Positions 20,693 to 32,930 are shown, counted from the stretch's first letter. The stretch is 64,000 bases of DNA from Halesus radiatus (GCA_022606495.2 JAHDVE020005539.1:89581-153580); one strand, 5' to 3'. Translations and numbers: made by a program. The notes: generated from the letters alone by a model not told the origin.

Positions 20693-23600
20693 TAATACTA
20701 TTTTATAACTATCATATTTTCTGTTGATATCCTATTGAGTATTTTTGATTCCTCAAAAAAACAGTAAGTAGAGTACGGAAGGTATGTGTATTTGTTTAAA
20801 TGCATTGAATCCTGTTAAAAAAATAACTTAATAATAATGAATAAGTACTATGTACACGAAATTAGTTGGTTTAAATAAAGATTTCCTTGTTTTTATATTG
20901 AAATTCTTTCTATTAAGTTCGTGCACCATACATTATTTCCCATATTGTAAATATTTGCTTCTAAAATTGCTTTTCTTCTTCCCATTATTATGTACCCACA
21001 ATGGCGGGTAAGTACTGGAAAGATCCTAATTATCCTTCCTGTATCAATAAAGCCATAAAGCCTTTTAAATTACTAAGGTTGCTAAATTGCAAAAGTTGAG
21101 AACAATAAATACGGAGGCTTACTCAGACCTTAGGCTGCCTTCCAGAAGTAGGAAGTAATGCCCGTCCATTTCGCCTTTCCTTGTGAGATTGTATAAAGAA
21201 TAAGAAATTTAACCTCCTTTGATAGCCCTGCTTCGATTCTGTGTTAGATCTAATCATCAATAAAATAGGGTTTACCGTTTCACATAAAATTACATTTGTT
21301 CCCACAAGAATTGCCCGCTCTGCCAAAAGTACTTTTCTCTAAATTTTATACTAATACCAGCCATTTATGAGATCTCTTGGGCATTTCGGCGGCTCAGTGA
21401 TGATTTTTTAAATTGTAAATTGGGTAGAACAAATAGGATCCTTGTCATTTAAGTCTGCGTGCAGACGGTATTTGAGTAGAAATTTAAAAAAAATCCAATA
21501 CTGCAATTAAGAAAACAATACGTTTTATAGTTTTAGAGTTTTGGGGTAGTATACCATGTTGCACTTCCTATTCTATTTTTTTTTACTGTGCTCGTCTCAC
21601 TAGGGATATCCCGTACTGAGACAGGTTAGTTTACACCTTTTTAAATTAAGAGTATTGGTGTAATGGTCTAACCATCATCATTTTCTTTTAATAGAACCCT
21701 GGAAAATATTTTTTTTTATATGCATAACTTTCATGCTAGAAAAGCTTAAGGGAGCGACATCTATCGACTTGTGGAGAGTTTGATTACAGTGAATTATAAT
21801 CCAATATTTTTGATTCATAAAACTCGTTGCAACATAAAACCACGAGATGGCAGTTGGAAGAAGGCGTTCCCTCTTATAAATAAACATCACAGGATTGGGT
21901 CAAATCAACGAAAGCGTTACCAATCAAACGGGCGTCTTACATAAACAACAATTAGTGGTGACAGGACAAAGGAAATATTAATTATTTATGTGAATCGAAA
22001 GGGTTCAGATCGACGGCCTATAATGTAAATATTCCACCAGAGGGCGAACAGGACGAGAGAGGTCGTGAACTTTAAAGCTAACAATGGATAATGCAGAGAT
22101 AGATAACCATTGAAAATGGAAGCAGAAAGTAAAAAAATAATACGCAAAATGTTAATTACAAATAAAAAAACTACGAAGTGATGATTTATCTTGCACGGGG
22201 AAAGGTGTGTTTGCATTAGAATTTAGACAGAAAGACGTGTCATGTAAGGCTAAGCGGAAAAACAACGAATTAGAGAAAATAATTCAGAGAACAATAGCTT
22301 CAACAGATGAAAAAGGGGAGAAACAAGAATTATACAGTATGGAAACTTCGGCAAACTTAAGAGGCGATTTAGGCGGACTAATGCGAAATAGGAGTACAAT
22401 TTTCTAATTTCAGGAACGTAGATAATTACAAGGGAGTGAAACTAGACTGATTTTAGGTGATAAAAGGTATTAATTGAGTAGATTCGGGACATCAGATATT
22501 ATGAAAATGTAGATGAGAAACGTATCGATCAATTATAAAATTTAAACTGAAGGAATGCAATAGAGATCTTGAGATATATGGACTACTACTTTTAATATAG
22601 TTCGATACATTTAGGTAAGATTTTGAGGTTGTCAATGCCTAATGTAAACAGGGCGGTAAAAATTGTTTATTCAAGCGACCAGATGAACATGAAACTGGCG
22701 TAATAAAGAGATATACAAACAATTAAGTTTATACAGGGAGCATAGAGATATTTATTTAAAGCAAAAGTAATAAAATATAATGGGTTTTCGATTAACTCTG
22801 ATTTATATCAGTTTTTTATAAAAGCAATGGTTATTACCCATAATAAAGAATAAGCTAATGCGATATTTAGTTAGAGTGAAATGGAAAAGTGGGAGTGGTC
22901 AGAAAAGCAATAAAAAGCAAGTCGACGAACTCATATCTACCAGGGTTGGGGTTGGTTAAATCGCAGGTAAAAATACTAATTAATTAATACATAAAATTAT
23001 TAAAGGTAGTGAAAAATCAATTAAGGATGATATCAATCGACTCGGACGAAAGTATAAGCAGACGACAGGTACATGCAAAAGGTGTAATACAGCTAGACCA
23101 GGAAGAAGCAGTGCAACACATTGAAAAATCATTCTGGAAAGGTATATTTATTAACTCAGGCAGGTGAGGTGGGGAAGTAATTATAAAGTGTTTACACCAA
23201 TATTAGGATCAATTGAGAATTGCACGAAAAGATGCGTTAATCGAATATTCACATGTTAGATCAGAGAAAAACCATGTTACCATCGGAAAATTCATAAATA
23301 AAAAGATATCGCATATCAAGATAACCAGGGACTAAGGGAATTTCTAAAATTGAACGATGTGAAGAAGGCGCTTCTTTAAATAAAATTCAATAAGGACATA
23401 GTGGCTATAATTACGAGATACCCGAGTTCATAGGCGACCAAAGAATAAGCGATAGATAATATTTTCAGAAAAAAAAACATGAATCGAAATTTCCAATTCT
23501 AGAATAAGGAACAGCAGGGCGCTCTAGAGGAATTAACTAAATTCGATCCTGGCCAGAGTGAGGAAAAGTGATAGATGCGGAGGTGTTACTGGTGTTATCT

Positions 23601-23863
23601 AAATATTTACATTAAAGAATTATATTCGAAATTAGTGTTACTTACATATAGGTTTACGGGTTGATAAAGAACATAATTTAATGAAGGTGTGGAATGCAGT
23701 TAGGACCTTTTGGTTTTAATCTGGATATATAAAACGATGTAATGGGAGAATACTGGAGTTGGTCGCGAGATACGCCGGGAGGATTAATTACGTGCCGATC
23801 GATATTGTGTAATTGTTTTGTTTTTGGACTTAGAAAGTTTCATTTGATTTGTTTCTTACAATT
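20693..23863. other. no gene recognised; purine-rich from about 22200
   Basis: From about 22200 to 23600 the plus strand is noticeably rich in A and G, unlike the flanks, and includes a 66-codon frame (22207-22407) rich in K, E and R. This could be a long-decayed LTR retrotransposon, whose coding strands are often A-rich, but I could not recognise gag, protease or reverse transcriptase motifs. A small hairpin, GTCTCA...TGAGAC around GGGATATCCC, lies at 21594-21622. Confidence 0.35.
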
Positions 23864-24092
23864 AAATAAAGTTTTAAACAAATTCTTTTAAATAGTTGTT
23901 GAATTAATTCAATTATAGTTTGATAAATATCGAAGTTTTCTAAAATTCATTATACTTAAGTGAAGTGATATAAAAATAAATAAAGTTTTAAATAAATTCT
24001 TTTAAATAGTTGTTGAATTAATTCAATTATAGTTTGATAAATATCTAAGTAAGTTTTCTAAAATTCATTATACTTAAGTGAAGTGATATAAA
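23864..24092 (+). repeat. 114-bp tandem duplication
   Basis: Two almost identical units (AAATAAAGTTTTAAA...AAGTGAAGTGATATAAAA) lie head to tail, differing by a few bases and a 4-base insertion. Weaker related words (AATAAAGTGTTTTGTG, AATTCAATAATAGTT) continue to about 24530, suggesting an older, decayed array. Confidence 0.85.
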
Positions 24093-25361
24093 AAAAAGTG
24101 ACCCAGTGAATAAAATGTTTGTGTTCAAATAATAACAATATTTATTAAAACTTTCATAAAGGCAGTTTTTGTCTCGAATACGTCGGAAGAAATAGTTGAT
24201 TGCGTGCGGAGTGATTAAGAAGTGTTTTTTCTGGACTTCAAAAATTTCGTCTTATAATAAATAAAGTGTTTTGTGTTCAAATTAATAATAATTTATTTAT
24301 TAAAAATTTCTTAAAATAGTTGCCGATCTATCTAATTCAATAATAGTTGCATAAATAGTGAAATTTCCTAAAAATTAATAATACTTAAATTACGTTGAAG
24401 ATTATAAAAGTTGCAATTAAAGTTGATAACAATATATTTGATTTAATTTTCTCAAAACTTTTAGTGCAGTGTGATCATAATAATAATTCAATAAATATTG
24501 AAAATTTCTAAAATTAATGAAGTTATTTGTTTAAAGATTTTTAAAAATTGCTTCTGTGAATTAATTAAAATTGTTTAAATGAAATGTGATTTAATTCATA
24601 TTTTGTGTTGAACTGAATTTATTACGAGTTTAAGAAAAATTAAATATAATTGCGTTTAAAATAATTAAGTGAAAGTTTAAAAACAGCTGAGTCTTAGTTT
24701 CATATAATTCATTTTTAATACCTAGCGTGGGATTAATTTCGTCAAAGAAAAATAATAAAGCTCTAAAATATTACCAAGCGTTCGGTTTACGGATTTAATT
24801 AATAGTTTGTAGAGAGAATTACGTGAGTGCAGAAGCAATAAAAAAATTTAAATAGACAAAATATTTATAACGAAAGATATTCAAATTCAAATAATTCGGT
24901 GAAGATAGAATTGGTAAAATCGAATTTGTTCCGTACGTCAAAGTGAATAAAATAGGAAAATAAAACAACAAAAATTAAATATTATCTAATAATATTTGGA
25001 TTTAGAGATCATTAAATTTGAAGAAATAGTACAAATCGGTAGATCACGAATTGAAATTAGGTAACGCTAGATTGTTATTAAGTAAATATTTCTAAATTAG
25101 ATTAAACATACCAGGCAGGGAAGTTCAATATTTTCTGAAACTTCATAATGGCGTGTATAACTCGTCTGGAAAAATTATGAAATTTGTCGGGAGTTCAGGT
25201 GAGCCAACCATTAAATATTAAAGTTTTCAGGATCCCTGGGAAGAAGAGGACGGTGACTTGAATTATATTTCTAATGATGTATAAGTGCATATATTATATG
25301 TATAAATATATATTTATATTTAATGTTTAATATATAGGTCAATACTATACGACCGTTATTT
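24093..25361. other. very AT-rich DNA, no gene recognised
   Basis: Degenerate relatives of the 114-bp unit extend a few hundred bases; beyond that nothing is recognised. Confidence 0.45.
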
Positions 25362-25660
25362 ATTTATTTATGAGTAAATGTTTTGTATACTTGATCAAAG
25401 CCGTTCTAATCAAATATTTGTGTTCAAGTACATTTTATGATACCCAGCGGGTACATCTACCTTCATAAGATATTTTACGATAAACCTTTCCTTTCGCATT
25501 GAATTATAATTAAACGAGTACTATAGATAATTCAATTGTCTCACTCATTATCAGTACTTGACTTTTAAATATTCAAAAATACCTATTTTTACATAAATAC
25601 ATTTAGGTATTTATAATAATTTCCGGTAGATACCTACCTGTATAATTGTCTTGTGAAAGT
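25362..25660 (+). repeat. dispersed repeat family F, copy 1
   Basis: This segment matches 52805-53105 in inverse orientation over about 300 bp: AAATGTTTTGTATACTTGAT, AGCGGGTACAT, TATTCAAAAATACCTATTTT and TAGATACCTACCTGTA recur in the same order. There is no coding content. A TA-rich microsatellite follows at 25725-25744. Confidence 0.7.
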
Positions 25661-28254
25661 GTGTAGTGAAATAACTTGGGCTAAAGACTTGGCCTTTACT
25701 AAGAGTATGTATGTTTGTGTATGGATATATATATATATATATATGTATGAAATGTATAATGTATCTATCAAATCTATATGGCCGTTATTTATTTTATGTT
25801 TAGGTATATACAATGTTTAATATATATATATATAAAACCATTTATTATATTTATGTATATTTCCTATAAAACAATTTATTTTATGAGTTTATATATACCC
25901 TAACATCTAAATTCAAAACTAACGTTACTAATTATCAACATCCCAAACGACTTTTATTAATTCAAAGATCGTTATCATTCTAAAATAAACCAATGAATCC
26001 AAATTGTTATGCTTCCTGACGGGGGTCTCTGACACTACATATACAGTCGCATATCTCAATGACCTTCATCTGCGACTGTTATTAAAACTAGGTCAACATT
26101 CCAAACCACACCCTCCTTTTATCGAAGTATGTAGATACGTATAAGTATGTATATATATTCGAATTTCAGTACATCTTACGAAGAATAAGTACCTTAACAA
26201 ACGTCGACATTTAATTGAAAAATAACTATCATCTTTTGCGATGAACTATCATCTTTTAGAAATCACGTATTTGTAGTTTGCGTACATACATATTTTTATA
26301 GCACCATTTTCATGGAAAGATTCAATTCAAAGGCGCTCCACACCCGTTCGAACATATTGATGAATTTAACAGAACAAACAAAACCCACATTATTAGAAAT
26401 GTCAAAATAAGCATAATCATTCGTCGACAATACGTTCCCAAGTTATGTTATAAAATTAATTTTATCTTCGACTTAGGTTTTCAAGGTTCAGGCCTTGCGA
26501 ATTTTGGGCTTTTTGGAGTCCTACCTTTTCTCCAAACAAAAATCAATCTACAGTTAAATTCAAACTACATGAGATAGCAGGGTCTCATTAAACCAACCTG
26601 TCAACCAAACCAAAAAGTAATATATCATGTATATCGTATTATCACTTTTATGTATGTTAATATGTAGTATATCTGAATATCTGGCACAGATTCACGACCT
26701 GTGTTGGAGATGTCAGATCCACAATTTTCTGGGAAAACTGGAGTATTGTGGATTATAAAAACTCGTATTGTTTACATATATTTATAATTTGTACCTATCG
26801 ATTGGGCAGAAATAATTGCTGATTTAAGCGTGGTTATCTCTGAACTCTTGATGCGGGGGACGGCCTTTCAACCCGGACTTTGCAAAAAAATCGCAAGTAT
26901 CTAATGCTGTTTGACGAGGGGACGGAACCGGTTTGATCTCCTTTAAATGTAACTGTCGGGAGGACGGGAATTCGGAGGGTCTCGGACCCATGGATAAGGA
27001 AGGTGCTCTTTCCGTCGCGGTACAGGGGATGACCAATAGCGCGAACTAAAAGAAGAGGTTACCGTTTGGTCAGGCTGTACGTCTGTGTGGAGAGAGTTAC
27101 TGACCGGAAACGTGGTCATCTGAGTACTTTAGGGGTAGGTCTGGAGCCGAATTAATTGCAGCGAAACAAGCCGTATTCGATCTCTCGTCATAACAAAAGC
27201 TGTGAAAACTAAAACCCAATCATGTAATTTTCCCAAATTTAGGAGAGGATGGAGATGGCGCCAAAACAAGTAAAACTGTACCTTTTAACCATGAAATTTA
27301 TTGAAACTAACCCATGTAGAATAACACTTAGTACGATGAGGAAAGGCGATAGTACTGTAATCATTACATTTATGTATACCAAATTTAAAATTGAAACTAC
27401 GTCGTATTATATAGATCAGGAATAGTGCAATTAGTATAGCCCAGGAGCTAAGTTTTCCCATTAAAACTCACGATAGAAAAAAAATTAGAAAATTTAGGGG
27501 TAAAGTCAGGAAAATGCTAGTCTTCCTATAGGAAATTAACGTAGATTGCATAGTAGGATATTAGTAGAGAAATTCAGAACATTAAAGTCTAAGATAGGGG
27601 TAATGTTAGGAATATGAATTCTGTCAATGGTATGCGAGAGTCTACCTACGCTACAAAGAATAGGGGTTACCACAAATAAAGCCTTGTTTTTCCAATAATT
27701 CGAAACAAAAAAGTACACAACGGGAATTGACGGAGAAGCTTGACCAATTGACCACATTGGACTGCGAAAATTTCCGTGAAAATCATGAAAATCGGAAACA
27801 CTCGAATATTAGCATAGGGCTAGACGTTACACGCTGGCCAAGGAGGAGAAAAACCTCAAATTGAAAGGAAAACTACAAAGAGTTTTCCGATCACATTAGT
27901 TAGGAAAATTTAAGGCAGCAGTAGAGGAGTCATCTTAAATCGGTGGCGCGAACGGAAGTCTATTGCTAAATTAAATCATAAACGAAGGAAGGGCGGGCCA
28001 TCACATCTTTAAAGGCCAGTGGGGGGGGGCATCTCATTGGTAACAATAATAATATAAGTTATTGGAAATATACAATGCACTTGGAAGTACATATGGTTAG
28101 ACTTGTGAGAGTTCACTGGTTATTGCGGGACCTTTATTGATTATCCACTATTTCGTGGCGATTTTAAAGTGACTTAAACTTTTGATTAATCTTGTTTTGT
28201 TGGGTAAGTTATTGTATAATTTAGGCGCAAATTATCTGAAGTACCAAAATATCT
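25661..28254. other. no gene recognised
   Basis: Mostly AT-rich with TA-dinucleotide tracts near 25725 and 25820. A GC-richer patch at 26830-27040 has a 70-codon minus frame rich in P, S and R without a recognisable domain. A (G)10 run lies at about 28020. A short inverted pair CAGTCGCA...TGCGACTG lies at 26045-26080. Confidence 0.4.
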
Positions 28255-28350
28255 ATGGGCCAACGTTTCACACAGCCTTGCAGTGTCCATCATCAGGAAT
28301 GTTTTTTGCCCTGATGATGGATAATGCGGGGGTGTCTGAAACGTTGACTC
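28255..28350. repeat. inverted pair of hammerhead-like modules
   Basis: The minus strand of the left half reads CCTGATGATGGACACTGC, then GGCTGTGTGAAACGTTGGC. The plus strand of the right half reads CCTGATGATGGATAATGCGG, then GGTGTCTGAAACGTTGA. Both have CTGATGA, a partly paired stem and GAAAC, and they face each other across about 15 bp. This is the same arrangement as inverted PLE ends brought together. Confidence 0.6.
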
Positions 28351-28481
28351 AAGGAGAAGGAAGCGCAAAACGGCATAATTCCCAAAAACCAATCAAGACG
28401 ATTTTTTTTAGCCATGGTAGTCTCAAATCACATCAAACAATACTTTGTTGTTTAATATACATCTAAGTGTATATATAAATT

Positions 28482-28602
28482 TTTAACAACATCCGTGGAA
28501 TAGAGGTACAACATATGAATCAGGTTTAAACAACGGTCGTGGTAAAGAGACAAATCATCTAGTTTAAACAACGGTCGTGGTAAAGGGGTTCAATATATGA
28601 AT
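28482..28602 (+). repeat. approximately 40-bp tandem repeat, three units
   Basis: Two units share TTTAAACAACGGTCGTGGTA exactly, and a preceding unit is diverged (TTTAACAACATCCGTGGAAT). The first and third also share CAAC/TATATGAATC. There is no coding role. Confidence 0.75.
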
Positions 28603-28881
28603 CTGGGCCATTAGTTACTTGATTAGTTAATAGAATTACTTGAACCTATCGATGTAGAAGTAAGTATTTTGGTTATAAAATTGTAATTATCTCATACGCC
28701 AACCCACCTGGGCAGCCAAGAAAAATGCTCCAAAATTCCCTGCCAGGTTGAAGAAGCCCATGGAAAAGCAAAACCTACGAACATTTTCTCGAATAAACTA
28801 ATCATCACTTTTCTTTCCCCCTTTCTGGTGGCTCGGAAACCGATCGCATCGATAAACAAATCCTAATGGGCGATATAATAA

Positions 28882-29145
28882 TTATTCTGCATTGTTTACG
28901 ATTGACTCCCAACGTTCTGGCAGTTTTTCGATTCCACGCCTGAAGAATTTCGGCGGCTTAAAGAGGAGTCGTTTAGCCAATTTTGAAGGGTAGGTCGTTA
29001 AAAGAATATTCAACCGAGATAAAAAAAAATGATTGAGCAAGATTATGAGAATGGGGCGTATGTGGAATAACCCCACAACCGAAATCTCATATGGTCGGTT
29101 TTGTAATGTTAGCTGTGATTTTGTGAGTACGGTTGCTCAGCACCT
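28882..29145 (-). pseudogene. mariner-like transposase, C-terminal pseudogene
   Basis: Minus strand, several frames. The block IPHTPHSHNLAQS (about 29065-29030) matches the mariner hallmark where PHPPYSPDLAPSD carries the third catalytic Asp. Upstream LSNRTHK resembles the DNARPH region of the second catalytic Asp. Downstream KPPKFFRRGIEKLPERWES ends in NNAE and a stop at 28882-28884, matching the mariner C-terminus. The catalytic aspartates are mutated, and at least one frameshift and an internal stop separate the blocks. It differs from the mariner at 871-1039 in its C-terminal sequence, so a second subfamily is present. Confidence 0.72.
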
Positions 29146-29517
29146 CAGTTAATCGTAAATAGATCGACATATTGGAATTCTGTGATTTTTTTCTAATCAA
29201 TTTTCCAGTTTCTCTAGAAAATTATTTATAAACAATTTTAACAATTTGGCAAAATTGGGACATAAAAAAAGATGAATATTCTTGTATTATAAATAATCCG
29301 ACAATATTGGCTTTCTCCTTCTTCGATTGTGAATAACTGTTATTATTTATATAATTGAAAATACACTTTGTATATACCACTTTATAATTATATAATTAAT
29401 AATGATGCCACAAAGTTATCAATCATTTGAAGAAATTATAACTGTTATTATAGCCACAAACCGGTTAAATGTGTTCTATAAAACAAATGATATGATATGA
29501 ATATGGCGTATGAATTT

Positions 29518-29632
29518 AACTAACTACCTAACCAACGCGCCGTTTCTCGACAGGGATAGACAGATGGATAGACCGCCATATAACTCTGTCTCGGCACATA
29601 CTCCTCGCTTCATTCACATTCATATCTATATT
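29518..29632 (-). mobile_element. LINE family L, 3' end copy 3
   Basis: Minus strand: the frame reading MNVNEARSMCRDRVIWRSI aligns with the C-terminal tail of ORF2 in the copy at 7157-7345. It ends in a GTTGGTTAGGTAGTTAGTTA-type simple tail (plus strand 29518-29540). Only about 30 codons remain. Confidence 0.68.
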
Positions 29633-30339
29633 TTAATTAATTATTTTATTTATTTATAATTTTTTTCTTACATACATTTACTATTTAAACATAAAGGTTA
29701 CAAAACAAGCGTTTTTTTAAAAATTAATTACAGTTACTCAAAAAAACATAGTAAATAATGAACTAAATCGATGCAGTAATTTTTTTTTCTAAATATATAT
29801 AATTTTATTTATATTTATATGAGTAACAAAAAAATCCCACATAGGCAAGGCCAGTGCGTGGGTATACTTGGGTTAGTTAGTGGCAGTAGAAAATGAGTTT
29901 TTTTTTTGTAATTAGTATTATTTTAATATTTGTTTATATGTATTTACTCATATAAGCGAGTTTTTACTTATGAAGATAAGTTAAATAAAAAAAATTAAGT
30001 TAAATAAGAAAAATAAAATAAAATGGGGGAAATATACTACTATAGCAAGAAAAGATTGATGTCTTTAGTTGTTGTCCAGGTTTCACAACATCTTTGTGTG
30101 TGTTTAAAGACGATGCGTTTGGACACTTACGTCCTATTATCTGATGAGATAAATTATTCGTAGTTGATTATTATATAATCCAGGTTACAAAAGAACTGGA
30201 ACCCAAATCTGTGCATCTATGACCGAATGTTCGTTAGTGAAATCCATTTTCACAACGAAATTATTAATTTTCTCCTTAAGCATCCTTATCCTAGATCATA
30301 TTTACTGTAGTGGTATATCGTTGGAGTCGTTTATCCGGA
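29633..30339. other. AT-rich DNA, no gene recognised
   Basis: T-rich and A-rich simple sequence between two LINE fragments. It shows no recognisable ORF2 sequence downstream of the ORF1 relic. Confidence 0.45.
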
Positions 30340-31037
30340 TTACTGGGGAGTCTTCATTTTTTCAAAGTAGTACATGCCCGTCCTTCGTCCAAATGTATTT
30401 GTATCCGAGTGATTCGTGGACTTAGCCAACCAGAGAAGCTGCTTATTAATTCGTGTCAGTTTTTCATTTATTACAAAATATTATCTGTAGATTCTGAATA
30501 GTTCATCATCTCGGGCTGATGATTATTTTTTTTTGTAGTCGAATGACTCTGTCCTTTGTTTCTGTCTAGTTCAGTTGGATACTTAATTTGTTTTTACCGG
30601 ATTATTGTAATACTTGACTATTTCATTGTTCGTTTCAAGATCGTTACAGTCCAACGTCTTCATAAGGAGTTCAATAGCGTTTTTTTAATTCCTTGAACTT
30701 CTATTGTAGTCTCTAGCGAATTCCGTTGAATTTGATTTACAGATAGTTTAAGAATTTCAATTTCCTTTTGAAGTTCTTCCATTTTGACATCATTTTTATT
30801 TTGATGATCATTCGATTTATTAATCTCGTTTTCAAACTCATCTATTTTGTTTAAATAGAATTTCAAACTTGTAGCTAGATCTTGTATTTCTCTTTTAATC
30901 TTCATAAATATTTTAATAACGTCATTTTTTAGGAATTTTGTTAGTTGCAGGTTTATTTGCACCCCCATCGATCGCAATAATTGTTCTTTGAAAATATCGA
31001 ATTTTTGATCCATAATTGTTTCAGTTTTCGGCGGCAT
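30340..31037 (-). pseudogene. LINE ORF1 protein relic (coiled coil plus RRM-region remnants)
   Basis: Minus strand. The first 125 codons (31037-30663) start MPPKTETIMDQKF and contain a heptad-rich coiled coil (about residues 50-105, MEELQKEIEILKLSVNQIQ). Then comes NSLETTIEVQGI, matching the NNLEIQGI motif that opens the RNA-binding region of ORF1 proteins. The frame stops shortly after. About 190 bp further on, another frame reads KLTRINKQLLWLAK, NTFGRRTGMYYFEKMKTP, matching the ORF1 motif NK.L...AK...KYVW.RNGKI..RK. ORF1 proteins of LINEs bind RNA. No ORF2 follows, so this is a broken, isolated fragment. The Jockey/CR1-like assignment is inference. Confidence 0.68.
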
Positions 31038-31278
31038 TATTTTATTATTTATAATGATTTAATTGTTTATTTATTTTTATTATTTATTTATGTACTAGGT
31101 GACATCTATCAACAAGATCTTATCTCTAGATGGCAATGCTCAGTGGGCGATTGCTAATAGTTCTTGTGTTGCTAATAGTATTACTTATCTACTTTTGTCA
31201 GTATTTTTAGTTTGTTCTATTTTCTTATTATTTATCTATGTTTGTCATTATTTTTGGTAGGTAAATTATTTATCCCGA

Positions 31279-31325
31279 AGAGGGGAGCTTTACTACTGAA
31301 ACATGTATATATTTACGTATTAAAT
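31279..31325 (+). repeat. hammerhead-like relic
   Basis: TATCCCGAAGAGGGGAGCTT, then TACTGAAACATGTATATATT matches the modules at 44372-44412 and 44528-44575 (TATCCTGATGAGGGAAGCTT, then CCGAAATATGTTAATATT). The upstream flank TTTGTCATTATTT is also shared with the 44.5-kb copy. CTGATGA is mutated. Confidence 0.5.
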
Positions 31326-31392
31326 ACAATAACTATTATATTTCTTTTTGGAAAAACTTATTGAAGCTTATAAACACCATGGTAATATATTA

Positions 31393-31801
31393 TTAATCAT
31401 TGAAGATGATATTAACAACTCGAAACCAACCCCAAATCGAAACATGAAACAGAAAAGACACAGAGAAGAAAAAGATAACGGTAACAGCTGAAATTTGAAA
31501 CCAGGACCTCATGGTCTATCCGGGACCTGCGCTCTATGCCAACTGAGCTACGGCTACCCCAAGCCATCCCGTCATCTTTATCGATATCATACTTCGTCTT
31601 CTAAGAACTGTCAATATCATCCTCAATTAATTGCCATATATTTTTTGGCTGCTATCTTTTTATAACTACAAGATTCTGCCCGAATTTATCCCGAATCTCA
31701 CCAGGTAGCGTTATATTTTCTTTTATGTATCTTTTTGGTTTTATGTTTCGATTTGGGACGTTAATGTTAATTAGGATGTTAATATTATCTTCAATGATTA
31801 A
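31393..31801 (-). mobile_element. SINE family B copy 2, bounded by inverted repeats
   Basis: Minus strand: a tRNA-like segment (31562-31486) has A-box TAGCTCAGTTGG and B-box-like GGTTTCAAATT about 37 bases apart. The whole unit is flanked by inverted ends of about 50 bp: left TTAATCATTGAAGATGATAT...CCCAAATCGAAACATGA, right ATGTTTCGATTTGGG...ATATTATCTTCAATGATTAA. SINEs normally lack TIRs, so this is either a SINE-derived fold-back unit or a DNA element that captured a tRNA. The TTAATCATTGAA end also appears at the tails of family B elsewhere. Confidence 0.65.
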
Positions 31802-32584
31802 GAAAGTTTTTATTATTGATTTAATAAAAATGACCCCACAAACTTATTTTAAGTCATTTGAAGATATATTTTGTATATATTAAACACATTTTTAAGGTAC
31901 ATATATCACAAAACAATTGGTTTTACTTTTCAAAAAATTATACCACTCTTCGGTTTGAAACATTTGATTGTGAACAGAAGAAGAGTGTACATATCTATGG
32001 TAATTTATCAATAGTAAAATAGTAGTGTATGTAAAATAATATAAGTAAAGTTATGAGGTATTTGTGGAAACAAACATAGAAACATCGTTTTTTGAACAAT
32101 TAATTCTGTCATTATATACTCGTAGATTACATGTAATAAAAATAATATTATACACAAGTGCTTCAGAATTTGTTATGGACAAAATAAAAGCAAAGAATTT
32201 GTGTACCTAAGTAAATTAAACTGAAATAATGTTTTCGTTTAGGTTTAGGGTGTCTTTAAAATATTTTTTTACAGAATTTAATATTTTGATTTTATCGGTA
32301 GATATTACTTTTAATTTCTTCTGGTAGTCGATTAAAAAAAGATCTTCCTTGGTAAGTATAATTGAGTTCTGCAAATGAAGAATTAAATTTTGGGCATGGA
32401 AAAATATATTTAAGCCGAGTACCGTTTTCATTTAAAATTTGAATGACTGAAATTTTTATTTATAGATCTTTGGATGTAGGTAATTGAAGTTCTTTGAATG
32501 AGCGATCCGTTGGGTAGTCCGAAGGTTTCTTTAGTATAATTCTTATTATTATTCCTTGTACAATTCCCAGAAGAAGGTTACATA

Positions 32585-32930
32585 TAGCTTATATATCATC
32601 TCATACCTTCATAGTCTTCTGTTATTCTGACTCTTGAAATGACCCGACTCAAGTATTTGATTCACTTTATCGTGTCGTGTCTTCCTCGGCAGTCCCTGAC
32701 TTCTTCTATCATTAACTTCTCCGTCATGTATTCTCCTCATATGCCTTTCTTTGTTTAATCGCTCTACATGCCCAATTCATCTAAGCGTCTTTCCGGATCT
32801 CCACATTTTTAACACGGTCATACAAAGTTTTACCAAACATCCGCCACAGAGATCTCATTTCTACAGCATTCGGTCAACTTTCACCATTCCTCTCCAAGCT
32901 CTTTCTGTATGAATTTATCTTTCCAACTAA
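32585..32930 (-). pseudogene. LINE family L, ORF2 C-terminal region copy 4
   Basis: Minus strand: blocks MEMRSLWRMFGKTLYDRVKN, then RLPRKTRHDKVNQILESGH-type sequence and SQNNRR match the C-terminal extension found after reverse transcriptase in many arthropod LINE polyproteins (the M.MRSLRRM.G.T..DR..N and GRPR.TW.D..N.I.E.GH pattern). This piece overlaps the 5' end of the 7085-7356 copy and extends further upstream. Frameshifts are present, and the final SAYP segment and the tail are lost. Confidence 0.68.

Noticed and set aside
22207..25360. LTR retrotransposon interior
   Set aside because: Purine richness alone is not enough; no LTR pair, primer site, zinc knuckle, protease or reverse transcriptase motif could be read.
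31486..31562. Possible functional tRNA gene on the minus strand (also 37005-37077 and 19701-19766)
   Set aside because: A and B boxes are good, but the acceptor stem does not pair and the segments sit inside repeated SINE-like units with shared tails.
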